From: Brienomyrus brachyistius
Taxonomy: Eukaryota > Chordata > Actinopteri > Osteoglossiformes > Mormyridae
NCBI RefSeq assembly: GCF_023856365.1
Contig: NC_064540.1
Location: 5,696,001-5,760,000 of the forward strand
DNA: 64,000 nt
Reading direction: 5' to 3'
The notes under the pieces are model-generated. The model searched no databases, was not told where the DNA came from, and saw nothing but the letters and a program-made list of their open reading frames with translations. Positions 37,596 through 48,800 of this stretch are shown here, one piece after another; the first letter of the stretch is position 1; every line of letters starts with the position of its first letter. The translations under genes were made by a program, and so were the position numbers.

Positions 37596-37757
37596 GATCG
37601 CGAGTCGCGGAGGTAACCGCAGTCAGAGGGACGCCCTGGGACCCAGCCTCGAGGATCTCGCAGACACACGTCGTCGCTCTCCCGTAGCTCGCTGGGGAAT
37701 AAATGAGTTGTGGTGCTGAGGACAGCAGGGCTGGGACTCGCACCAGAGCCTGTGCAG
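37596..37757 (+). other. adcy6: Candidate adcy6 5' untranslated exon
   Basis: Bounded by CCAAAG (AG at 37594-37595) after the CT repeat and by a good donor GTGCAG|GTAGGC. Joined to the acceptor at 38004-38005, it places A at -3 of the adcy6 start. An ATG at 37703 would open a 28-codon frame that overlaps the adcy6 start out of frame. The 5' edge is uncertain: it could instead be a first exon with initiation in the CT-rich region. No coding potential in the adcy6 frame. Confidence 0.35.
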
Positions 37758-38006
37758 GTAGGCCCCTCCCTGCCTGGGTGTCCCGTTTGCATCTGTCCCC
37801 CCCCCCCCCCCCCCGGAATACCCTTTTTCTCTGATGAAAGCCAGATGTTTATGCGCTTGGATATCGTGAATGGGGCGTTTAATTATTACTGCTATCTCAG
37901 ACACTGCTTTCGGCACAGTGTTCCGTTTCCATGACGCTCGCTTGTTTACTTTATTTTTAATTTAATTTAATTTAATTTTACCACCGCCCCACTCCACCCT
38001 TGCAGG

Positions 38007-38915
38007 ATGTCCTGGTTCAGTGGCATCCTGGTAGCCAGAGTGGACGACCGCAAAACGGCTTGGGGGGAACGCAATGGGAAAAAATCTAAGCGGAAAGGCG
38101 GCTCGTCGCTGTGCAACCCGCGCTACATGAGCTGCCTGCGGGACCCCGAGGCAATGGAGCCGCCCCCCCAGGCACCCCAGCACCATCACCCTCGTGGAGG
38201 AGGAGGCGCTGGCGGAGGGGAGAAGTTTGGCGTCCGCTGCGGCTGGCAGGAGGACCACTACAGGAAGAAGGGCGGTGCCGTGGAGGTGGGGCTGAAATCA
38301 GTGGACCTGGGCTTCGAGGACGGCGACGCCAAGGTCCGGAAGGGTGGCTGGGACGGAGCGGATGAGGGGCCGGCCAGCGAGGGCGTAGCGACGGCCGCCG
38401 ACTGCTGGCAGCGGGTCGTGCACGTGTTCCAGTCCAAGAAGTTCCAGTCAGGCAAGCTGGAGCGGCTCTACCAACGGTATTTCTTCCGACTGAACCAGAG
38501 CTCACTGACCATGCTGATGGGCGTACTGGTGCTGGTGTGCGGCGTCATGCTGGCCTTCCACTGCGCCCACGCCGCCCCGGACGTGGCCTACGTCTTCGTG
38601 CTCTCCGTGGCCATGGCCCTTTTCCTGGCCCTCATGGTGGTGTGCAACCGCAACGGATTCCACCAGGACTACATGTGGATCGTCAGCTACCTGGTCATCG
38701 GCGTGCTCTTCGCCGTGCAGGTCTTCGGCGTGCTGCGTGTGGCACCGCGCACCGCCTCCGAGGGTATCTGGTGGTCCGTCTTCTTCATCTACATCATCTA
38801 CACGCTGCTGCCCGTCCGCATGCGTGCCGCCGTTCTCAGCGGCGCCGTGCTCTCTGCCATCCACGTCGTCACCGCCTGGAGGCTCAACGCCGACGAGACC
38901 TTCCTCTGGAAGCAG
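38007..38915 (+). CDS. adcy6: Adenylate cyclase type 6, first coding exon
   Basis: Encodes residues 1-303 of a membrane adenylate cyclase, which makes cAMP from ATP at the plasma membrane under Gs, Gi and calcium control. MSWFSGILVARVDDRKTAWG closely matches the human ADCY6 N-terminus and differs from ADCY5. A low-complexity Pro/His/Gly segment (about 51-72) is followed by the conserved 'SKKFQSGKLERLYQRYFFRL' (143-162). Five membrane helices of the first bundle follow, at about 167-186, 194-213, 223-243, 255-269 and 273-291. The exon starts one base before the ATG (acceptor CTTGCAG ending 38005) and ends in phase 0 at AAGCAG|GTAAAG. Read-through into the intron adds 38 codons before a stop. 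No catalytic residues are in view: both cyclase domains lie right of the window. Confidence 0.97.
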
Positions 38916-39293
38916 GTAAAGCACCGGCCCCTGCCTCTGCTAGCCGCTACGGCTCGGCTCATTTGCGGTTCTGCGATCTCGGAGCGCTCGACGGCGCCCA
39001 CTACAGTTGAGAGACTGACGAATCATGATTAATAGGAGGGAGTACCGATGATCCGGGCCTCTCTTTGATCTGGGGCCTCATCTGCCGTAAGAGTGTGGAT
39101 CGGATTTCGCCAGCAAGCGGCCCGCGTTTGTGTGTATTGTCGTTTATTGTTAGTTCGGAAGATTGAAGTTCCCCCTGTCCATCGCTTTGGAGTGTCTCAG
39201 CGATGTGGCTGTAATTATGCCTGGGTGCGAAATCTCAGTGGTGTAGTTTGGCCAGAGAGAGGTGCTGTACCTCTGAGCCAGAAGCCTTTCGGG

Positions 39294-39326
39294 GAGAGAG
39301 AGAGAGAGAGAGAGGGAGAGAGGAGG
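39294..39326. repeat. GA microsatellite
   Basis: (GA)n run with short GGG interruptions inside adcy6 intron 1. Confidence 0.9.
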
Positions 39327-41377
39327 GGGACGATGCAGCTGATCGACATAGGAGGACCCACAGGTTGGGTTTACATGTAAAATTGATCGTTTGTTTTTAA
39401 TTTTACGAATTAATTTTTTTTGGAGAGACCATCTGTGCCTCAAATCAGAAATTCACTGTTTGGCCGCAGAGGAGGGAGAATTACTTCAGAATTCCGGCTG
39501 GTCGTTGTTGTTTTTTGTTTTGTTTGTTTTTTGTTTGCATAAACGTCGGATCTGCCGCCATTTCGGTGAACGTTCCGGCCACTCAGGCGCTATGCAGCCT
39601 GTTCTGTCACAAGCACTGTGGCCTTTGGATCATGTGACGTGGCTTCAGTTAAGGAATCGATTCGTCTGGCTACGGTTCGAAACTGTCCCCCCCCCCCCCC
39701 CCCAGTCCAGCCGAGAGGCATGACGTGTATGTGGTGGGTTATTTATGGTCATTTTTTTATCTCCATGTGCTTCATGGATTTGGTATAACTACTACTTGGA
39801 TTTGTAGAGCCTATATCTGCTTTGGGATAAATCTCATAATTAAATGTTACATTCTCCCATTTTTGCCTTCTCCATGCCACAGAAATCTCAGATGGAAGCG
39901 TGGGAGGCCTCTGTGCCGTGTGACAGTCGCCACGAGTTTTAGTGCCACAAAAGGCCTGAAAACAATCCGTGATTTTGTAGAGTTTTGCTAATGTAATAAG
40001 GTGTTAAACAGAGAAACCAAGTTTTCTTTGCGCTCTGACTTCGTCCGTAGCATTGAAGTTTTCAGCACTGAAGAGGCATGCATGGATTTTTAATCGGTAA
40101 TCTATTTTTGAAAGTTTGTTGGCTAAATCAATTCCCCTGCTGGGAAAAACACGACACGAAGTAACATGTTTGGCGTTCTCTCTGCAGCCCGAAAATGAAA
40201 GGACAGGCTGCGCGTTTGTGCAAATTTGCTGTGCGTACACTGAGATAACACGGATATACCATAATTATGTGCGTATACAAACACCAGTTCAATGACTGGT
40301 ACTCAAACTGTTTTATTTTAAATTAACTGCTGCAGTAAGCTGAACCGATGAGCAGTTCCAGAGGAGTTCAGTCTGCTTCATGTGTGATCAGATACATCAT
40401 TCTCGACATAATGTGTCACCCAGCACCCGGTGCCATGTAGCTAGGAATTGAAGGCGGCGTTTAGCTAAAACCCCTTGGAATGGTGAGATGAACAGGCTGA
40501 TGATTTCTTACATGGACACTGAGACCTTCTGAAACCATCCATCCAGACAGGGGTCCTCTGACAAAATTTTACCGTGGGCCCCCTCTTGGGTTGTGACTTC
40601 TAATCTGAAGAAATTTGGGTCTCTGTGGATTTTGCCAGTTGAGGGTTCGCTTGGTAGATCTGGCATGACACTCACGCTTTCTGAACCTCAAATCATGCAA
40701 GAAATCTTACAGCAAATCTATAGTGTTCAATTGTAAAATTAAAATGATGTTTGATTTGCTATAGCTATATCAAAAGTGTTGGGGTAGTTTGCAAACCATA
40801 CAGACTATTTGCAAGGTAATAAAACTGTAACATGCATGTAAATGCATGTCCGGACTTGTCACTAAATGTAAATTTCACACCAGCCAGCTGACCAAATTTG
40901 GCAACCCTGAAGTACGGGGGGGTGGGGGGTCCCTGATAGTACTTTTTCTGGGCTCCGTGAATCTGCCAGGGTATCTCCATGTCCCTCCAACGCCCCCGGG
41001 TGTGGGTGATCCTTAAATTTGTAACTTTGTATATTGTAACATGTCATAATTAAGGAAGCCCTTTCAGCGACATCGTTTGATGTAGCTAATGTTGTTAATT
41101 GCTGCAGTTAAAATTTTGATGCTTCGAATAAAGGAATAGTAGCTCAGTGAAATCTTGTAGAACGTTAGCTAGCGTCTAAGCAGAGCTGCGTACAGTGACT
41201 GCATATGAGTGTTAAACCGGGGGGGGGGGGGTTTAATCTTCATCCAGCTAGATGAGGCAAGCTGGTTTGGCCCCCTTTCAGACCCTCCGTGCGTGTGCGT
41301 AAGCTCCCCGGGGCCGTGTGACCATGTGGGAGGTTCAACATGGGGCTCTGATCGCCCAGGGATGTGAAGCAAGGCCC

Positions 41378-41426
41378 GGGGGGTGGGGGTGGGGGTGGGG
41401 GTGGGGGTGGGGGTGGGGGTGGGGGG
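41378..41426. repeat. (GTGGGG)n repeat, G-quadruplex candidate
   Basis: Eight consecutive G runs of five or more bases, separated by single T bases. On the plus strand this is the adcy6 transcribed (RNA-like) sense, so a quadruplex could form in the pre-mRNA as well as in DNA. Confidence 0.95.
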
Positions 41427-42551
41427 CTTGCCTGAAGGTCAGCAGGCCCAAAGGAGCTCCTCAGGAATATCACAGTCATATAATACAATATCACTCAGGC
41501 CTCTGTGCTCTCACACAAGGGGGGCTTTGTACTTTGGTCTTGGGGGGGGGGGGGGCAGGTTGTGTACTGTGGAGAGGGGACAGGAATCAGAGGGAAGGAT
41601 TACATTAGGAGCATTGCAAGGAGGAGGATCATGGGAAATGGATCCAGGAAGTTTGTCCCTTTGTTTTGAAAAAGTGTGTCTTTTGTTTGGCTCACAGAAA
41701 AACGAGCCGCTCAGCTATGTGTCTGTAGAAATGGAGGAGCCTCAGTTTTGTCGTTCCGGTTCATCAAGATGGCCGACCGTGACCTGAAATCGCAGCCGTA
41801 GAGCAGCATTCCCTCAAGCGGCAGTCACCTTCCCAGAATCTGAAGTTTGAAAAGATCAGAATTCGGAAGCCGCTTATGGGTTTGAAAGCAGACGTGCAGT
41901 AACGTTTAGCTTTGTTTTGTGTTTCATTAAGCGTCGTCAACATGTAATATGTACAGTTTGTACTTTTATGAATAGCGATTGATGTGGAATTTCAACATAT
42001 TTTTGTAGTTTTCATTTGCTGTTCACAGTAGCTCTACAGCAGTCGTTTCAAATTTTTACAAAGTTGCAATAAAATATTTTTGAGTTTTATGTGGCTCGTT
42101 CGATTCCAGATGCACATCTTGGCATCTGACAGCCATCTTTGGCCACTATGTATTAAAGACCATTGAGGATTTGTACTTAAGTGTACTTTAACCTAGATAA
42201 AGGACGGTTTTAAAAAGCTAATTGTAGGTCAGAGGATTGTGCATTCGATACGGAGTGTTTCCTGGTGATGTCAGAGGGTAATATCTATGCATGCTTTCAT
42301 ATTCTTAGTGCAGGAAATGTGGCTTCAGACACGTGGAATGTTTGTCTGATGCCGGACAAAATGAACTTTGGATTTTCGCTTTAAGCGAGTTTTAGGTATC
42401 AAAGTGCACATAAATAAGACCATTGTTACTTTGAAAATGTGTTTTGGGGTTTAGCACATTAAATAACGGCTTATTTGTTTGGGACATATTAATCTTAGGG
42501 TCCGTACTGTGAAATATAGGTGTTGATGATTACACATTTTTGAGAACAATC

Positions 42552-42907
42552 TATCCATCCATCCATTTTCCAAACCGCTTATCCTAGTGGGACGCAGGGG
42601 GTCCGGAGCCTATCCCGCAAGCAATGGGCACGAGGCAGGGAACAACCCAGGATGGGGGGCCAGCCCATCGCAGGGCACACTCACACACCATTCACTCACA
42701 CATGCATACCTACGGGCAATTTAGCAACTCCAATGAACCTCAGCATGTTTTTGGACTGTGGGGGGAAACCGGAGTACCCAGAGGAAACCCCACGACGACA
42801 TGGGGAGAACATGCAAACTCCACACACATGTAACCCAGGTGGAGACTCGAACCCGGGTCCCAGAGGTATGAGGCAACAGTGCACACCATGCCCACCATGT
42901 TGCCCCG
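42552..42907 (-). mobile_element. Full-length tRNA-derived SINE with target-site duplication
   Basis: The reverse strand reads from head GGGGCAACATGGTGGGCATG through B box GGGTTCGAGTCTCCACC, body GGAGTTTGCATGTTCTCCCC, GTCCAAAAACATGCTGAGGT, GCTAAATTGCCCGTAGGTAT and GGATAGGCTCCGGACCCCCT, to the tail (GGAT)n. The direct repeat GAGAACAATC flanks it at 42542-42551 and 42908-42917. It is the most complete of the copies here. Non-coding. Confidence 0.92.
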
Positions 42908-44430
42908 AGAACAATCATAAAAACAATTATTAAATTCTACCATTCTTTCTGTAACGCTGTTCTGTAACTCATAATAGTGAGATTATGCAGTTCCCTTGTT
43001 GAATGTAATGAGCTAGATGCTAAACGAAATATAAAGTTTCATGAACATCAAACTGATCCTTGTGTCACCTGCAATTCAGCACTAATCTGCATCTTTAGCT
43101 AGCTGTGTTTAGCTGCTGCAGTATTATAAAATACACGTTCTGTTAAACTTTTGAAAACTCTTAAGTGTGTTCTGGTTGCAAAGGGAAGAAAGATATGTAT
43201 GCAGACAACAGCAGGATTTAGGAAAAATTCTAACGTATTTGTTTTTTTCTGATTAAAAATACTCCCCGGTGTCAATCTGCAGCCTCTTCAAACACAGCAG
43301 CATGGTGAGGGGGCTTTTTCATAAACTTTTGAAGCTTTTTCATGCTAACAGCTTTGCGAAATAAAAGTCAATTCAGCCTACAACAGCTTTTTTTTCCGTA
43401 ATTAATGCCTGCTGGTTGGCATCAGTTCCTCTTCCCCATATTAACCGTGAGCTGCAGAGCTTTGCTGCATAACAGCTCGACAGAGTCACGGAGAACATGC
43501 TGATTTGACTGTTTTGCCCTAAAATTAGCCAAGAGAGAAGCATCCAAACGTTCTTTCCCGGTTAGTAGCTGTGGCTCACTTGTGTCTTTTCCTAACAATT
43601 CCCAGCATTCATAGCTACTTCCCAACTCAAAATCTTATTTACTTATTAAATTAGAATGTTTTCATGTTTATTTACAGTGCCATTGTTCATTTACTTTGTA
43701 AATACAAATGATCTAATTAGCTAAGCTTAGAAGTGTGATTAGCTAAAAGGTTTAGCTTCTGGCTGTTAAAATTCTTTTGGAAATTCTAAATCCATAGAAA
43801 GTAAGAACCATCTCAGACACTGTGAAAATTCAAATGGACTTATTTTGCGAACACAAATCACTTTTTTTAATGTAATAATGAGAGAATTCTGTAAACTTCC
43901 GAAAAGAGAAATTGCAGCACATATATTGAATTTTTGCAATTGTATGATTTAGTTTTTATTTTAAAAAGGTTATGTTTGTATTTTATATTTCTCTCTTTTT
44001 TTTAAATGTAATTTCTTCTGTGCATTTTAAGAGTTTAAGAATTATTTATGCGTGGATGTTTTTTACTTTGAAAGTGATGATGAACATTTGGGTGCTGAGG
44101 TTGAGTCCATTTAAAGCCCATGAAGTTGACCACCTCTCCTTCCTGCTGCTTGTTGGCTCGTATGAGTGCAGTTTGGGGGGTAGGGGGGGGGGGGACTCCT
44201 TGTGTTGTTGATTTTGTCATTGTCACACTTCCTCCAACGGAATCAAGGGTCTGGTAGGGAGGGGCCACTTCAGCAATGTGCCACTCCAGATCCTCAGGGG
44301 GGGGGGGGTAGTAAGGGGGGTTGGAGGAGAGTGGGGGAAGAAAAGGGGAAGGAAACCCAGTGAATGAAAATCATTTCCTCACTGTAAACACTGAGTCACA
44401 TGTACTAGTATTCAGAGGAGGCAGGGCAGT

Positions 44431-44556
44431 GCGTGAGGGTTAGCGCGTGAGGGTTAGCGCGTGAGCGTTAGCGCGTGAGCGTTAGCGCGTGAGGGTTAGC
44501 GCGTGAGCGTTAGCGCGTGAGGGTTAGCGCGTGAGGGTTAGCGCGTGAGCGTTAGC
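44431..44556. repeat. 14-bp tandem repeat, nine copies
   Basis: Nine exact-length units GCGTGAG(G/C)GTTAGC with one variable base. In order the variants are G,G,C,C,G,C,G,G,C; everything else is unchanged, so the array is young or recently homogenised. Confidence 0.97.
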
Positions 44557-45725
44557 ATAGCCACGTGCGATTGTTGTTATTCTGTTATTAGCCTGACTTG
44601 AAGCCATTTTATTAAAATACTCAACCCACCACTGCCGCCACAGAAAGAGACGAGAGACGCACCGGTCTTGGATGTGTTTGCGCTAATGCTTTATGCCCTC
44701 CTAACCATTAGCACCAGTAAACCATCCCTCTATCGTCACAAACGCCGTTCGTATTGTCCCATCTTCATGCAACCTTGCGTGAGAAGTTCCCAAACGTTTC
44801 TTTTTGTCTCTTTTTCCACTTATGGAGTATCTCGGGCAGAAACAGTAACCACCGGCATAGGTGCACTTTGTGTAGCGGAATAGTGAGAACTGCTCCCATT
44901 CCCACAGACGTACAGTGCGGATGGAGTTCCGCGTTGCCGTGGGCTATGAAGGAATACTTTCAGGAATACTGTTTCTGCACCCGTCAGGATTCCCCCATCG
45001 GTCAGCACCCCCCCCAACTCAATTTGTTAACTTGTAAGTCATTAGTGCCAAGATGAAGATGTAGGATTAGGCCTGGTGTGAGATCCTCATGCAGACTTGA
45101 CCGGGGCAGGTGATTTGCTGTCATTTTTGATGCCCCCTCTCCCATGGGTTGTGTCAAGGGTTGGACCCCCCCCCCCCACCAAACATATCGTCCTGACCTC
45201 TTTCTTAGGCTGCAATACTTTCATTTTATCACGTTTATTCACACGTTTAATTTGCCAGCGCAGGGTACAGTGAGAGATCTCAACGGCCTTCTGTTAAAAT
45301 AAGGCAACCCTTCTCACTGATGTCTCTCTGCGCCATTATAATTAATTTAATGAAGCTGAATGGATGAATGATTCATTTTCCCCTCAAACAAATGTACTTA
45401 CTCATCTAGGAAAGTTTATGTAGCTGAGCACATATGAACTTTACTCATTTATTTATTGTTGCTCTGCATGGTGCGGGTGCACGCAGCGGGCAGCTTAATA
45501 AACTCTGGTTCCTTCTCAGTCCATCTCCTTCAAAACGGGCAATAATGAGTAAATGCATAAGCGAGAGGTAACAGCTCCCCACAGCAAATCAGGCTGACTG
45601 CCTCAGACCGAATCGGTGAAATGAAATCAAGCTGAATTTCAGGGCATCTGTTTTTTTCCGAGATCTGAATCTGCTGCATCCTTGTAGCCACATCTGACCC
45701 CTGTTTCTGCAAAATCCACAGAAAG

Positions 45726-45860
45726 GAGTATGTTTTTCCGAGTGCTCCCATGGAGTATGTTTTTCCGAGTGCTCCCATGGAGTACGTTTTTCCGAGTGCT
45801 CCCATGGAGTATGTTTTTCCGAGTGCTCCCATGGAGTATGTTTTTCCGAGTGCTCCCATG
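45726..45860. repeat. 27-bp tandem repeat, five copies
   Basis: Five units of GAGTATGTTTTTCCGAGTGC then TCCCATG; only the third differs, by one base (TACG for TATG). The length is a multiple of three, so frames stay open on both strands and give nine-residue peptide repeats with no sign of being genes. Confidence 0.97.
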
Positions 45861-48800
45861 GTCGCCTTTATCACGTCATGCCGGTTATCGTTATCGTAAT
45901 TATTGCCGTCATAATTGCTGTTATTGGCAGCCTTTTTGAAGGTGGATGTAGGTCACACCTTTTTTTAAGGATACCATCTTTGCCCCTTTTCCGACGTGGG
46001 GAGTAGCTACCTCTGCATCTAGCTCCTTAGCTACTCCCACATGACTGCATCCTTGCCAGAGTACTTATTTTGATCATTAACAGCTGGGTCCATTATTCGT
46101 TCCAGCTTATTTTTTTTTTCTGGCAAAATGACTGCCTGTTGTGCTGTGTGGGGGGAGCGCTCGGTGCCACACCGCCCAGGTTGAGACGCTTAGCGGGCTC
46201 GTGCAGGCTGACGATGGGGTTAATCACTCGGACCTCCTTAAAGACTCGTGTGGGGGAATCGATGTCAGGACGCCCCCGGGGGACGTCACTGCGCCATATG
46301 AGAGAGCTGGAAAACACGAATAAAAAACACAATTGCTGGCAACTAGAGAAATTGAGAAATACTGTAGTAAGGTTGTTTTTTTTTTCTTTTTTAATAGTAT
46401 TGAGGTCGCAGTTCCCCTTTCTGGTTCCTTTCATTGGTTATGTGTTAGTCTGTGGTGTCCTACTTGACTTCACTCAGTTTTAACTGCTTTAGTCACCGGA
46501 AAGGATATCCAACTATATGATTGATCTCTCTGGCCGGGCTGGGTCAGGTGTGTGAGGCCACTGGCCACAGACTCGCATTTTTCTGGTTATTTTTCCACGA
46601 AGGGCGGTAACAGAGAGGTGAGGAGGCGGGCCATGAAATGAAACGGGCACTTCTCAAAAAACAACAAAACGAAAAAAGCTAAAACCTGCTTCGGATTTCC
46701 TGGGGAACATGGACCTGGAGCGCTTCCTGCACGCCCTGGTTCCGGAGGCTGTCCTAGTTTTCCACTGATATTCTGAAGGAGTTCCTCTTGAGGAAGGCGG
46801 CCAGGAAGCCATTCCATTAGCTTATGTAACGCTTATTAGCTTATAGTTCCTGTATTAGGAGGGATAAATGAGAAAAGCTGCACAGCTACATCGTGTTCGA
46901 TCGGCAAGCGGCCTGCTTGAGTTGGGTGGAGCCGCACCCGTCCCCGTCAGACGCAAGATGCTGGAAAGTGCCCCCTCCCTCCCTGAAGCCAGAAAGGACC
47001 CACGTGCAGACACCCCACCCCCTCCCCAAAGGCACAGGGGCAACGTGAGTGTCCTGCCACAAGGCGGGACAGGTTGCCCGCGGGAACGAGACGTCACATA
47101 GAGAAACCAGTGCCTCCCGCCAGAGAGAACCAGAAGTATCCACCCCGGAGTCCTGGCCCCACGCCCAGCATGGCGGCCTCGGGCCGGCCACGTGATTGTC
47201 GCTCCGTCTGACTCGCTAATTAAATCCTCGCCTCTCCGGCGATGCGTACGTGTGACCGCCGCCGAAGACCGACCCGTTAGATGTGGATGCGCTTGAACGT
47301 TACACATTCCAATGAGAAAATGTCCAAGTGAGATGGAGACGAGCAAATCCGCCACATGTAGGGTACACTTGTGTTTTTTTGTTTTGTTTTTTTTTGTCGT
47401 GCGGTTTCTGGATTTGGGGTGACGGTGTTGTGTACGCTGTGTTTTCAAGTACAGTTCCCTGGAGGCGACTGTGTCATCCTGGCCAACTGAATGCACTCCC
47501 ACTCCCGCTAGTTATCGTTTGGAAATGTGTCGCCGTACCGTGGCAGTGTGGAATCCTGGAATGCGAGGCTCTGCAGTGGCAGGGAGTGTGATACCGGCGG
47601 CCATGTTGGTGCCTGAGAGGGAATGGAAGCTAAACCTCAACGTCGGGTTTAGTGCGGAATGCGCATCCATGCGTCGCTGTGGTAACATTTTCGTGACACA
47701 ATTGCCTCGGGGAGGTCTGTGTAGATTGGAATGTGAGGCCAGGGTCTCACAAGTGTTGGCTGAAGAGGGCCACCCACTGGCATCATCCCCTGGATGCTCA
47801 GGGTGGGTTGCCATAGGGACAGCTTTCTGTGGACATAGGCGGGGAATCCGGAGTGCAATGTAGTCAGCTTAAACGCACCTGGTGGCTCTGTGTCCATGAA
47901 AGATGACCACTACATAGAACTATGGAAGCCATATTCTGATCAAACTCAGTCCTCCCATGTATTCGGGCGGACATGGGAGATAGATTGGCTGTGAGATCCT
48001 CTCACTCTTTCTGGAACAGCCTGTTTATTTTCTTCTGGATTTCATGTGTAGGCCTGTCAGGTGACTGGATTGAAGCCGAGAGCTGAGTTTCGGGTAAACG
48101 ACCCAAAGCGGTCAGGGAACGAGAGCCCACAGTGAATAATGATGAAATCTGCAGTATCCTATATGAGGTTAGAACATAACCACAACTGACCTAACGTATA
48201 AACATGGGATTCTGTGGAAGGGGCTGAGCCTGAGGTTGGGCTAGTTCATTAAGAACACATTAGCGGTGTAGACTATCTCCTCCAGCCAGCCGCAGGAAAT
48301 GCGGTACGTTTCTAAGAAGACCGTGAGTCTTTGCCATATTTGTAAATAGTCAGTGACTGTTCTATTTTCTGCTCTGTTTTCCTGCTTGTAGTTCGTTCCA
48401 GCTTTTTTTTCCTGGGATAGTCTGGTGTTCTCTGAACTTCTTGGTTGTTTTGGGTTCATCCCCCCCACTCACACTACCCACCCACCCACCAGAGTTGCCA
48501 AGCGTTTAACTCAGTGGAAGATGTACCCTGCCCGTGCGGTTGTCTTGAAGAGGCTGCCGTGGGTCTTCCTCACCTTCCTAGGGACGTAAAAGTACCTAGA
48601 ATCCTCTCTGACCAGGGATCCCCCCCCACCCTGGTCTCTGATGTGTTTTGTGCCTTTTTCATTTCTTTCATTGACACGTTCTGGGACCCGGTGACCTTCT
48701 GGAAACCCCCCCCCCCCCCCCCCGGCAAACCATTTTGGTGACGGCAGTGTGGTGCACGCGCCTGAATTCCCCCCCCCCCCCCCACTGTCTGTTGTCCCTG

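Noticed and set aside
38502..38924. 140-codon Asp/His/Glu-rich minus-strand frame
   Set aside because: Antisense shadow of the membrane-helix part of adcy6 exon 1.
46855..47502. 215-codon minus-strand open frame
   Set aside because: The longest non-repeat frame outside adcy6 exon 1, but composition is that of random GC-rich DNA and no domain or family match is recognisable.
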